Assembly (NCBI GenBank): GCA_914767715.1
Contig: OU612066.1
Span: 10,609,001-10,673,000, forward strand
DNA from: Membranipora membranacea
Taxonomy: Eukaryota > Bryozoa > Gymnolaemata > Cheilostomatida > Membraniporidae
Direction of reading: 5' to 3'
Length of the DNA: 64,000 nt
A program made the translations under genes and the position numbers. This document shows positions 51,001 to 61,119 of the stretch, in pieces. A model generated the notes under the pieces. It was not told the origin of the DNA. It searched no databases and saw only the letters and a list, made by a program, of their open reading frames with translations. How positions within the stretch are numbered: position 1 is the stretch's first letter; every line of letters starts with the position of its first letter.

Positions 51001-52003
51001 GAATTCAACTTTTAATATAGTATTTTATATTTTACAGGGATGATATAGAGATTGAACCAGCATATTCCACCTATGCAGCACAGAATAACAACCTCAATGG
51101 ATACTCCAGTAATTCACTCAACTCAAGAAATGGCCAAGTTTCCGCAGGTGAGTTCTACTTCCAGTTATCGGTGCCTGACATGACACTGGATACAATCTCT
51201 GTGCTTTAATTGTCTTCTGTTACCTTCGTGCCGTTGAAAGATGAGCAATGTTTAATAATCATATATATATTCTTAACTTTGGACCCAGAAGCGCAGAACT
51301 TTGACTATGTATGACTATGACCAAGACAGTCTGGGGGCTCAGACTAACTTCACTGAGTCTTTTGCTACCTTTACACCTTCGCCAGGTAAGAAACGTTTAA
51401 ACAATGATTTATATATTCTCAATTTTAGACCCAGAAGCACAGAATTTTGACTATGTATATGCCGCTGTACACAAGAAATCTGCTATTCAGAGTAAAGCTG
51501 TGCCTCCGCCTCAAATATACAACAACTACGGCCACCATCCAGGAGGAGAGCATTACGAGATGACTACAAGTCCAGCAGAATCTAATTCTGATAATACAGG
51601 TAGGAGTGCTAACTAGGGGTGAATCCGCAGGTGCAAGTTATTGCGCATTATGATGTGTATAAAAGTGAAAGGCCAGGTGCAGGCAACAACAAATAGAAAA
51701 TCACCAACAATCCCAGGACTCCAAATCCAAATTGAACGTTAATCTAAGTTGAGGGACTTTAATATTCTTTTTACCAGAGAAGCTTTCATCGCATTGCTGA
51801 TACCACCAATCTGCATAATAGTTATGATAAGTTTCCTATTTATTGTAGAAGAAGATACTCTGGATGATTTACCTAACGATCTAGTCACCATAATTGGCAA
51901 TCATCCGCCAACTTTCCACCGACATCCAAGTGTTAGTGAAAGCGGTTACTCCACACCTGACAGTAAAGCGCTAAAACGAGTTATATACGAAGTTATAGTG
52001 TAG
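32702..52003 (+). CDS. Single-pass Ig/fibronectin III cell-surface receptor, complete, 17 coding exons
   Basis: Exons: 32702-33053, 40300-40587, 42689-42946, 43746-43865, 44805-44948, 45991-46092, 46842-47015, 47839-48057, 48229-48339, 48630-48935, 49180-49344, 49612-49817, 50148-50310, 50588-50792, 51038-51147, 51429-51599 and 51849-52003; 1082 residues with every junction in frame. A signal peptide (MAVRWRCAVVLLTMMSSSVL) is followed by about seven Ig domains, then about two FnIII-like domains, a transmembrane helix near residues 881-905 and a 177-residue cytoplasmic tail. Most junctions are phase 1, and Ig domains 4-6 are each split over two exons. The architecture recalls nephrin/Kirre-type adhesion molecules, but the orthologue is not identified. 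Its likely role is cell-cell recognition at the surface. Confidence 0.87.
33054..40299 (+). other. First intron of the Ig receptor (7.2 kb)
   Basis: No further Ig exon was found; a hidden phase 1-1 exon cannot be excluded. It contains a perfect 10-bp-arm hairpin at 33513-33538 (GCTAATCTCA/TGAGATTAGC). The ORFs at 34699-35052 (-), 36320-36697 (-) and 37870-38145 (+) have no family motifs. Confidence 0.5.
40300..42946 (+). CDS. Ig receptor exons 2-3: Ig domains 2 and 3
   Basis: 40300-40587 encodes DPPGDAQIVPLETTLIENTA through ASFQCKSTGGYPAPTFKWMK and ends QLNVE; 42689-42946 starts YKPRISVQLPEGGNVVRKEA and includes FTLTCNIESN, ITWYRD and TEYKCVVRNRLG. Each exon holds one whole Ig domain with both cysteines and the central Trp; both ends are phase 1. 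Confidence 0.85.
43746..47015 (+). CDS. Ig receptor exons 4-7: Ig domains 4 and 5, each split in two
   Basis: Domain 4: 43746-43865 (YAPIVNITQGDSLTKSEGER, LSCEAEGVPDDISYRWVKG) plus 44805-44948 (LVIASLSRSHNGVYTCVATN). Domain 5: 45991-46092 (YAPGIPQASVSPAAQSGVWK, VSLSCSLPIDG) plus 46842-47015 (SATYHWMKDGAEVATGQSFQ, NDTGSYSCKVSNPVG). All boundaries are phase 1, so either half could be skipped without a frameshift but not without breaking the fold. Confidence 0.85.
47839..48935 (+). CDS. Ig receptor exons 8-10: Ig domains 6 and 7
   Basis: Domain 6: 47839-48057 (YSLRCTFRGAPQPEVMWYFS) plus 48229-48339 (LEDMGSYRCEAASSIGEAEQ). Domain 7 is one exon, 48630-48935 (VPPRLTGFRKSAADVGESVE, IVCDVFSNPP, ESDYGTYDCNAVSS). 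Domain 7 lacks the usual core Trp at the expected place (ISISRGG follows the first Cys strand), an odd but not unheard-of Ig variant. Confidence 0.83.
49180..50310 (+). CDS. Ig receptor exons 11-13: fibronectin III-like region
   Basis: 49180-49344 begins SKPDPPTELTHMEILWNSVS and continues with ISWKPGFDGGKSQHFTALID; 49612-49817 contains DLYPGMTYTVTVMANNELGQ, a classic FnIII F-G region, then starts a second, poorly conserved module continued in 50148-50310 with two cysteine-bearing strands (NGNCHAIED, RAEACVVGRESQVC). The second module is assigned by position and length only. Confidence 0.8.
50432..50503. mobile_element. GTGTTGGCTCT foldback, copy 1
   Basis: AGCCAGTGTGTTGGCTCTGA pairs with TCAGAGCCAACACGTTGGCT around a C-rich loop; it lies in an Ig-receptor intron. 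A related copy is at 55788-55852. Confidence 0.7.
50588..50792 (+). CDS. Ig receptor exon 14: transmembrane helix
   Basis: WIIVGCVSGAAVIVIVIIIV and AVVLV form a 25-residue hydrophobic helix followed by the RKRR stop-transfer, then a Ser-rich juxtamembrane part. Acceptor TTTGTAG, donor AA|GTAAGT, phase 2. Confidence 0.88.
51038..52003 (+). CDS. Ig receptor exons 15-17: cytoplasmic tail
   Basis: 51038-51147, 51429-51599 and 51849-52003. The tail is Tyr-, Ser- and Pro-rich (PAYSTYA, FDYVYAAVHKK, PPPQIYNNYG, EHYEM, SESGYSTPDS). It ends KRVIYEVIV-stop: VIYEVI fits a loose ITIM pattern, and the last residues V-I-V fit a class II PDZ ligand. A decayed duplicate of exon 16 lies at 51291-51385. AATAAA occurs at 52325-52330 and 52608-52613 in the 3' UTR. 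Confidence 0.83.
51291..51385 (+). pseudogene. Decayed duplicate of Ig-receptor exon 16
   Basis: The start, CCCAGAAGCGCAGAACTTTG then ACTATGTAT, is nearly identical to the start of the real exon at 51429, including the upstream intron sequence. Here the acceptor reads TTTGG where the functional copy has TTTAG, and the frame meets TGA after EAQNFDYV. A donor (GCCAG|GTAAGA) survives at the right end. It would not splice in through the original acceptor. Confidence 0.65.
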
Positions 52004-52607
52004 CTTTGGACCTCAAGCTGACTTGTAAAGTCACTCACCAGAGAATTCATGACCTACACAAAATGTTTAGGGAGTTGCTCTTCCTTCGAGTATGGAAGTA
52101 TAACTCCTAATCGCAATCAAACCAAACTAATCAACTAAATTGTATGTATCAATGCTGAAATCAGAGACTGATTGTTCTATATCAAATATATAATTTAATA
52201 TTCTTCATATTGTTTTTTACCCGCTGATATTTTATCAACCATTCGCAAAGCGATGATATTACTCTATGGACATAACTATATCATTATTACTGTAGGACTT
52301 ATGCTCAATTATTAGTACTCGCAAAATAAACAAGTATCAGCAAAGATTTGATCTCGTATCTTTCCGATTTTGTTGTTGTTGATTAACTCGAAGCTGATCA
52401 TAACAGTTTCAGCGATTAGACTGATTAGACTTACTGTACAGGTGCTACCACTGTAAATAACATAACGACACTTTGCAAATCTGTCTCAATCTGCTCTCAT
52501 TTTTTGACTCTTCCTAATTTGTATTATTGCTTTTTTGCAGCTAGCTCCCACATCATATATGACTCTAATCATAATATAGTATTATTTTGTACAATTATAT
52601 TCATGCT

Positions 52608-52613
52608 AATAAA
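52608..52613 (+). terminator. Candidate poly(A) signal of the Ig receptor
   Basis: AATAAA about 600 nt past the stop; another at 52325-52330. Confidence 0.45.
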
Positions 52614-53039
52614 GGCAAACCTCAAATTCATCGTACACTTGTGGTTCCACTATATCGCTTATCACTAGAGTGACTATCATTAGACCTAGTTTTTTTAGAA
52701 GCTTTCCAAAACAAGATAAACACTAGCATATGCTACGCATTGACAGTCAGAGAAACATTTTTGGTAAATGAATTTCAAGTGTGAGGCAATCTGGAGCCTT
52801 TTTCCCGATCCACAAAGGGATTGCAACATTGCAATGTTTTTGACGCAAAACTGTTGTGCACCAGAAAGTGATTTTCAGCTCGACCAAGGGGTTTGGTTTT
52901 ACATACCATTACAAGAAGTCATAGCAATTATTATTATCTTGAACAGTCCAACTCTGATGGCCATTCAATCATCTCTTCTCAGCATTTTACGCCTCATACT
53001 TGAGCTTGGTTTATAAATTACAAGCTGAATCTCAATTGT

Positions 53040-53185
53040 AAAATCCTGTACAACATACTGTGCTACCTTGTGTACAGCATACTGTACAACTTCATATACA
53101 ACTTCATGTACAGCGGCGTGTGCAACTAAACGTACAGCGGGGCGTGTGCAACTTAATGTACAGCGGCATGTACAACACAACATAC
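53040..53185. repeat. Degenerate minisatellite, TGTACAACTT type
   Basis: Roughly ten imperfect 11-14-bp units are built on TGTACAACTT/TGTACAGCGG. The minus-strand ORF reading CTRP/AVH-type repeats through it is a product of the repeat. Confidence 0.6.
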
Positions 53186-53945
53186 TGTTTTGTTAACTTC
53201 CTTGTATAGGTTTTTCCTGATGATTGATGGCCTTGGATTGTATTGAATCACACAAAAATATTAAGAATTAATGATTCCTTGAATACCATCAACATGATTG
53301 AGAGCACATTCTAGCCTTCAAATGCTTATCCCTTCACAGACCAGTACACATAGCTACACACAGAGCTATAGGCTATAAAGCTATTATCTACAAAACTATT
53401 GGACAATTATTTATTTTCACTTCAGCGGAAAAACAGTGGGGCTTATCAGTGATCTAATATTAATATGCGCGCATGTTGGTACCTTTTCCTTGTACACCCT
53501 CGAAGTAGTTAGATGTGCTTAGTTGTGTATTCAAATGTAGATTTCCATCCACCTAAGAAGACGTCCTGCCCACAGAATTGAATATCTACAAAAGGTGAAT
53601 AGAATATTATTTTAGTCGTAAGCATAATAAAATCTTCTAAACTGATTGTTCCTGCCTCCAACCCCCCTCCAACACCCTTTGGTATACCTTTTCAAAGATT
53701 TAAGCGAATTCAGTTTAATTTGACGTATTTGCTAAATCTGATTTTGCCTGTCGTGTTGTAATGGTCAACTTTGTGGTCTTCCTTGCTCCAAATCTTCTTG
53801 ATCCAGTCTATAGTCGTTATGCATTTGCTGTTTGTTGCAAGTTCCAGCAGGCAGACGTAGTCTTATAGTGGTCACTTAGTTATAATCTGAGCCACACAGA
53901 CAAGTGTAATACACCCAGCTCTGGCTGTACCTACAACCTCACAAC

Positions 53946-56900
53946 ATGAGTAAGAGGGAAGGAAGTCAGGATGTTTTCCTACCACAGAGTGGAAAGCAAG
54001 CTAAGACAGACAAGCCACTCAAAGATCATAAACGTGAGTGTCATATGGGATCGCAGTACTTATGGTTTGAGTAATTTCAATGGTGGATTGATATTAATAA
54101 AGTTAGTCAAGTATAGTGATGGCTGTATGGAGAGCTGAAAAAATTGACCTATGAAAGTGATGAATCTAGCCACGTCAGAGTAAATAAAAAGCCTAGGCCC
54201 TAGACATTGGGGGGGGGGTCTGGACTTGCCCTCCAGAAAATTTGTTCACCTGTTGGAGTTGTGTCTGAGAGCGGTTTCCAAACAGGGCTTATGCTTATGC
54301 GTAGCACGCACATATACTAGTTCCAGTGCCCAAACTGAATTGAAGACAGTTTCAGCATTTTATCTCATAGGAGGCCTGTAGTAGGAACACAGTCACATGG
54401 TTACAGCATAATATCAGCTAATGGATTACTATTAGGACGCTCACAGCATACTGAACATCTGCTTATAGGGTTGTATTAGGCAGTTGTGGGCTAGTGCTTT
54501 TTCCCTATACAGTGTATAGGACAGTATAGGTACCACTAAGTCACTGGTGGCGATGGCTTTATCATTGATTTGTGGTGTGTGGTCCAGGTTTTTCATTGAT
54601 AACTCCGTCAACTTTTATTGAATTTGAGTTTTAAAGTATATAGATTTGGCAGTTTCTCGCGTCAACTTTCAAGTTTATTAGAGTAAAACCCCGGGTTGTG
54701 GACTGGAAATCAACGATAGCAACGGTTTATCGGAAAAATGAGAAGGAGTTCGAGTTTTATTCCTATGTTCCGAGAGGGAACGCATAAAAAGAAAATATTT
54801 TGCGTTTGTGGTGATTCTGTAGGCGACACCAATTGTCACCTTTCATGAATGTGGAAGTCCCAAGATTGTATTTGTGCTTATATGTCTTAGTTTTGAACCT
54901 TGTGTTTTATCTTACCCTGTATATTCATGATATTACAGGTTACAAAGTTGGGTACATATCTGCGGGATGTGATCTAGTACTCGACGCTAGCGGAATCCCT
55001 AAATTCCAAATGCAGAATATCACTCTAGATAAGCTGATTGCAGCTGCTACAGCAGTGGATATAACACACATGTGTATTGCTGGAGATATCCCACCACATA
55101 TGGAGACCATAGCGCCAAATCTTGAATGGCTAATGATAGAAGAAATGTCTCGCACAGCTCAGTTACAGAGGTACTTATCCTTTCTTTCCTTCCAAACATT
55201 TCAATGATTTTTCACTTTATCAGCAGTCATCTGTTGTGTGCAGGGTGGGTAGACTGCTGACACCAGAACATATAATAAACCTGGCTTTAAACCCTTGTTT
55301 ATGGCGGCCCATAGTGACATCTCGAGGTGAGACAACTCAGGTTGTAGGCAGTCAACTCGAGATTGTAACCGTAAAATCTCGAGTTCGGAGTTGTTGACTT
55401 GAGTGATAAAACTGAACTCGAGATTATACTATTACAATCTCGAGTTGACTGCCTACAACCTGAGTTGCCTCATCTCGAGATGTCACTATGGTCCGCCATG
55501 CTTGTTGTAAGTTTATCTCAATTGATATGGGATGTTGTTCGTTTGTCAAGAAAACCCCTGTGGTGCCTCTGCCTCTCCCTTGTAAATACCTGCATGAAGA
55601 GGAAAACTGCAGAAATTTATTTTAAGCCCTTGTTCATTAGAATATAATTATAAATATTAGAATGCGTTATGTGTATTTGTTGCTTCTTTATATCCATTTA
55701 TTGGCAGGGATTGATGGTGTATTTTTCCATAATGTTTCCGATGGAATATTGACGACACATTTTGCTTTTGAGAGAAAGATGATTTCCTAGCCAATGTGTT
55801 GGCTCTAATTGGTCTGGGACAATCCACCCATCTGATGGAGCCAACACATCGTAATATAGGCAGGCAGGACAGAAGGCAGGGGGTTTCAAAGGCTGGCGTC
55901 TCTTGTTGGTCAAACATCCCGTTTCAACTTTGTGTATGCATTCCAGGCTTAGGGGCCTCACTGAATATCAGCAACAACAAATCACTTATTTCCTTACCTG
56001 AGAGTTTAGGTCAGCTGACTAACCTCACCTCACTGAATATCAGCAACAACCTATCACTTGTTAGCCTACCTGAGAGTTTAGGTCAGTTAATCACCCTCGC
56101 ATCACTGAGCATCATCATCAGTGGGCAACTTGCTTCAGTACCTGAGAGTATTGGTCGGCTGACTAAACTCACTTCACTAGATATCAGCAAAAACATAGGA
56201 CTTACTTCCCTACCTGAGAGTATCGGTCAACTGACTAACCTTACTTCACTTACTATTACCCACATGTTCTCACTCACTATCTTACCTGAGACGATAGGTC
56301 AGTTGACTTACCTCACCTCACTGAAAATCACCAACTGCAGTTCACTTACTTCATTACCTGAGAGTATTGGTCAGCTGGCTAACCTCAGCTCACTGACTAT
56401 CAGCGACAATAGCGAACTTTCGGCTTTACCTGAGAGTATCTGTAAACTGACAAGTCTCGTCTCACTCGTTATCAGCGACGAGGGACCTGCTAAGCTGATA
56501 CCTGAAAGTATCTGTCAGCTGACCAACCTCAGGTCATTTGATATCAAGGATATCGACGATACCTCACTCACTACAATATCTGGGATTATCGATCGGCTGA
56601 CTAAACTCAACTCACTGACAATCAACTCGTATATCTCACTTACAGCCTTACCTGAGAGCGTCTATCAGCTCACTAACCTTACCTCTTTGAGTATCAGCAA
56701 CGTCTCATTTAATACAATATCTGACAGTATAGGTCAGCTGACTAACCTCACCTCACTAACTATCAGCAACAACAATACACTTACTATCATACCTGAGACT
56801 ATTGGTCAGCTGACTAACCTCACCAAACTGGTTATCACCAAATGCCCATCACTTACCACAGTACCTGAGACTATCGGTCAGTTGACTAACCTCACCGAAC

Positions 56901-58937
56901 TGGGTATAAGTGGCAATAGAGAACTTACTATCATACCTGAGAGTATCAGTCAGTTGACAAACCTCATCTCACTGGATATCAGCTGCTGCATGTTACTGGC
57001 AACGATACCTGAGAGTATCGGTCAACTGACTAACCTTACTTCACTTACTATTACCCACATGTTCTCACTTACTAACATACCTGAGAGTATCGGTCACCTC
57101 GCTGGTTATCGCCGATTGCTGTTTACTTAATAAAGTACCTGAGAGTATTGGTCAGCTGACTAACCTCATCTCACTGGATATAAGTGGCAATAGAGAAGTC
57201 ACTACAATACCAGAGATGTTCTGTCGGCTAACAAAAATAACCTCATTGAATATCAGCAGCAACTTCTCACTTACTGCCTTACCTGAGGGCATTGGTCAGC
57301 TGAATAACCTCACCTCATGGGATATCAGCAGCAGCGAATCACTTATTTCCTTACCTGAGAGTTTAGGTCAGCTGACTAAGCTCACCTCACTGGATATCAC
57401 AGACAACAAATCTCTGACTACTGTACCTGAGAGTATTGGTCGGCTGTCTAACCTCACCTCGCTGAATATCAGCAACAACGAATCACTTGTTACCTTACCT
57501 GAGAGTTTAGGCCAGCTGACTAACCTTGTCTCACTGGATATCAGCAACAACGTAACACTTGTCATATTACCTGAGAGTATAGGTCAGCTGGCTAATCTCA
57601 CATCATTGGTTATCAGAGAGAATCCATCTCTTACCTCCTTACCTGGGAGTATCGGTCAGCTGACTAATCTCACCTCACTGGATATCAGCTTCAATGAGTC
57701 ATTTACAGCCTTCCCTGAGAGTATTGGTCAGCTGACAAACCTCACTTCACTGCTCTTCGACAACAATGATGAGCTTACTACAATATCTGAGCGTATAGGT
57801 CAGCTGACTAATCTCACATATCTCGATATCAGCGACTGCAGGTTATTGACAACAATACCTGACAGTATTGGCCAACTGACAAACCTCAAAAAACTGGTTA
57901 TCAGCTGCAACGAATTACTTACTACCATTCCTGAGAGCATCGGGCAGCTGACTAACCTCATCGATCTAGACATAAGAGTAAACAACGAACTTACAACCAT
58001 ACCTGACAGTATCGGACAGCTGACTAACCTTGTTTCACTGGATATCAGCGAAAACGTAACGCTTGTCATATTACCTGAGAGTATAGGTCAGCTGGCTAAT
58101 CTCACATCATTGGTTATCAGAGACAATCCATCTCTTACCTCCTTACCTGAGAGTATCGGTCAGCTGACTAATCTCACCTCACTGGATATCAGCCTCAATG
58201 AGTCACTTACAGCCTTCCCTGAGAGTATTGGTCAGCTGACAAACCTCACTTCACTGCTCTTCGACAACAATGATGAGCTTACTACAATATCTGAGCGTAT
58301 AGGTCAGCTGACTAATCTCACATATCTCGATATCAGCTACTGCAGGTTACTGACAACAATACCTGACAGTATTGGCCAACTGACAAACCTCAAAGAACTG
58401 GTTATCAGCAGCAACGAATTACTTACTACCATTCCTGAGAGCATCGGGCAGCTGACTAACCTCATCGATCTAGACATAAGTGAAAACAGCGAACTTACAA
58501 CCATACCTGACAGTATCGGACAGCTGATTAACCTTACCTCACTGAAACTCAGCGGCAATAGTGAACTTAGAGCCATACCTGAGAGTATAATTCAGCTAAC
58601 TAACCTCACCTTACTGGTCATCAACGGCAGTTATAAACTTACTACGATCCCTGAGAGTATCGGCAAGTTGGTTAACCTCACCTCACTGACAATCAGTGGC
58701 AATGGCAAACTGACAGCCATATCCGAGAGTATCAGTCAACTCGTTAATCTCAATTTTTTAGATATAAGTCATAACAACTCACTGATAGCCATAACGGAAA
58801 ACGTGTTTAAAATCTTGACATTACGCGAGGTTAAGTTTTACGGCTGTGATTCTCTCACATCACCCCCTCGAACAGTCCGCAATTATGGACTTGATGCTAT
58901 AAGAAAATACTATGAAGACTGTGACAATAAAAGGTAG
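53946..58937 (+). CDS. Intracellular leucine-rich-repeat protein, frameshifted
   Basis: Exons: 53946-54033 (MSKREGSQDVFLPQSGKQAK start, no signal peptide), 54939-55170 (RYKVGYISAGCDLVLDASGI, ending NLEWLMIEEMSRTAQLQR), then a large LRR exon from 55947 to the stop at 58937. Its consensus repeat is SLDISNNxxLTxLPESIGQLTNLT, 24 residues, about 41 copies, ending GLDAIRKYYEDCDNKR-stop; that G-L-x-A-I-R-x-Y cap is typical of LRRs in cytoplasmic plant-like and ROCO proteins. The frame breaks at about 57093-57098. Exon 2 ends in phase 2 but the LRR exon needs phase 1, so an exon is missing or mis-modelled (candidate 55244-55326). Function unknown; the fold suggests a protein-binding scaffold. Confidence 0.72.
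55244..55326 (+). CDS. Candidate linking exon of the LRR gene
   Basis: After acceptor TGTGTGCAG, 83 nt stay open as GRLLTPEHIINLALNPCLWR then PIVTSR and reach donor G|GTGAGA. It starts in phase 2 and ends in phase 1, just what is needed to join 55170 to 55947. Its right part and donor lie inside the foldback element at 55300-55500. The phase fit may be chance. Confidence 0.28.
55300..55500. mobile_element. CTCGAGAT foldback transposon
   Basis: Long inverted arms of ~70 bp (GGCGGCCCATAGTGACATCT and its inverted counterpart ending GTCCGCCATG) surround a second, inner AATCTCGAGTT repeat pair. CTTGTT occurs on both sides (55294-55299, 55501-55506) as a possible 6-bp target duplication. It lies in the LRR-gene intron. 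Confidence 0.75.
55788..55852. mobile_element. GTGTTGGCTCT foldback, copy 2
   Basis: TAGCCAATGTGTTGGCTCTA pairs with GGAGCCAACACATCG. The arms are shared with 50432-50503. It shows that the ATG at 55796, inside the hairpin, is not a genuine start of the LRR protein. Confidence 0.7.
57521..58528 (+). repeat. 504-bp tandem duplication inside the LRR exon
   Basis: Copies at about 57521-58024 and 58025-58528: seven LRRs (168 codons) each, in the same order (VTLVILPES, PSLTSLPxS, ESxTAFPES, DELTTISER, CRLLTTIPDS, NELLTTIPES, ELTTIPDS). Nucleotide identity is high with a few replacements such as FNESFTA to LNESLTA. Confidence 0.85.
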
Positions 58938-59425
58938 CCCTGGCGTTAGGGGTTTGTAAATGTGTCATGGATTAAGCAAGGCACACTTCTCTATAACTTT
59001 TAAGCAGATAATTCCAAGGCATAATAGACCATAAGCCCTTATTTTCCCATTCCTCAAACACTAGAAGGCTACTTATATCCTATCATGGATAACATACTTC
59101 TCTATGACTGTACACAATTTACTACACGAGCCATCAAGTTTTCAAACTGTTCTCCGCTCACGGCATTCAGGCTATAACTGTAATTTTTTACAATTATTTT
59201 TTACTATGTAATCATTGAATCTAATTCAGTGTATGTAATGTATACATTTATAATTTCAGGGAACAGACAGTTCATTTTAATATCGACATGTGGATCATTA
59301 TGCAGCTTAGGTGTAGTTAGATTATCAAGTGAAGAGTTTATGATTATGAGATTTTCTGTTTAGCTAATTTTATATATTATATATATTTGGTATTCTGTCT
59401 CTGCCACGTGTTGTAAATGTCAAGA

Positions 59426-59431
59426 AATAAA
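59426..59431 (+). terminator. Candidate poly(A) signal of the LRR gene
   Basis: AATAAA about 490 nt after the LRR stop at 58937. Confidence 0.45.
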
Positions 59432-60137
59432 GAAGAAAAGAAGTTTTTTACACATTAGGAAATTATCTTAATAAAGAAGACTGAAATTGAAAACTGCATA
59501 CGTTGTGCTCTTAAACATTGTCTCTGTAGCTCTCTTCTACCTTGACGTTAGCGGTAGCGCCCTGATGAACAAAATCGGTTGGAAAATACTGAGAGAGTTT
59601 TAGATTTTAAGTTGGCGTCAGCGTTGTGATGAAGTGACAGTGTTTGCTACTTAAAATGGCTAATAGCAGAATTATTACAGTGCAGCATCAACTCATATGG
59701 TATATTTTTGGGATTTGCATATTTTTGGTCTAAAACTAGTATCGCAGAAAATAGGATACTATATCTTGTGTCATTTATACACGATAAGAATACAGGTTTA
59801 TTGGATCGTCAGTTAATTTAATAAATGGATGATGCCTCTCAGTTCGAAATCAAATTTTTACGATGACAATAACTGTTTGCACACATCTTTTTACTTCATA
59901 ACAAGAGATTGTTAAAGTGGTCAGCAAGCTAATGTGACTAGCAAAATAATGTTGGCACAATAATATTTTTTATAAATCTTCAAACTCAGTAAAAACACTT
60001 GTGAATTTCAGCTATATATAAATTTATCTATAAATCTAACGTACCTCTAGAAAACTAACAAGCTACAACTATTTTAAAATGTTTCTGCGCAGAAAAATCC
60101 ACGGAAAACTTGCAATATTGTTAACTAAAGTCCAGAT

Positions 60138-60335
60138 CAAGTTTTTTCCCTCTGCGGTGACAGAGGGATATTGCAAAAGACAGGTATTGAGATACCAACA
60201 AAAAGAATAAGTGTATATGAAGTGTCCATTTACCTACTGGTAGGTAAACATTTAATATTCTTGTTCCATCCGGTGCGGCGCCTCTAAACCCGACTTCTGC
60301 AATATCCCTCCGCCGCCACAGAGGGAACAGACTTG
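60138..60335. mobile_element. Foldback element with CCCTCTG...CAGAGGG arms
   Basis: Left arm CAAGTTTTTTCCCTCTGCGG continues GAGGGATATTGCAAAAG; the right arm is its inverted counterpart CTTCTGCAATATCCCTCCGC to AACAGACTTG. A near-palindrome TTTACCTACTGGTAGGTAAA sits between them (about 60229). No target duplication was fixed. Confidence 0.65.
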
Positions 60336-61119
60336 CTCTAGGAAACTCACAGTAGCGACAGACCTGTATTGTAGATGGTCTAAATGTCTACTAAATTGTA
60401 TTTATCAGACATTTAGTTGAGCCAAGGAGTTGGTTTACCCTGGACCTGCAGACAGCCTGCTCAGGCTACATTAAGTTGAGCTGTAACCAGAATTTAGCAG
60501 CCTCTCATCCATAAGGCCTTATGCTCTCATCCGTGTTTCAATGAGCCCCTGCTATAACTCGGGCCAACTCCGCCAAGTAGATTGATATTCATTATTAGGA
60601 GAAATCTTTCATTATCACTGAATACCTATCTCACCTGATATCTCACCTGAGGATTCTTAGCTCCTAGCACCGACTTTAAGATAAGTTATATGAGTATGAC
60701 ATATATGTCTCTCTAATTATTTATCTACCTGTTTAGTCTGGGCTTTTGCTCTCTTCAGACCTGAACAAATAGAACACATTTGCCTTCAAAATAGACCATA
60801 TTTAGTTCCTTCATGTAATTTTGAGGTTCATTATTACATGAAATAAAAGATTTACTAACCAATGAACTCCCTCTTCATTGAACCAGGGATCGAACTAACT
60901 AACTAAATAGAACACAACTACAAGAAAGGATGTGCAGACACAACTAAGCAAACTTTGAGATACCTCAAAAACTATTTAAGATGCTCTAATTGGTTGACAT
61001 CCACATCCGGTTCCTAAAGTGAAACCACTTTAAGACATAATTTGCATGTGTGAGAAAAGAAATTCTTCTTTTAGTTTTGTCAGTGCCTAATTTATACAAT
61101 CTCATGTTGCAAATCTACA

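Larger units (their letters stand above)
58938..61119. other. LRR 3' UTR and intergenic space before the ZZZ3-like gene
   Basis: There is no coding exon. The first ~500 bp are probably LRR 3' UTR. A foldback element occupies 60138-60335. An acceptor-like TTTTGTCAG at 61072-61080 suggests a spliced 5' UTR for the next gene. Confidence 0.5.

Noticed and set aside
55796-55946. ATG at 55796 as the start of the LRR protein
   Set aside because: It lies inside a foldback hairpin copy and the sequence to 55946 has no LRR character; an acceptor at 55945-55946 explains the exon start better.
57368-58576. Minus-strand ORFs reading repeated ILSGMVVS-type sequence
   Set aside because: Antisense by-products of the uniform LRR repeats.
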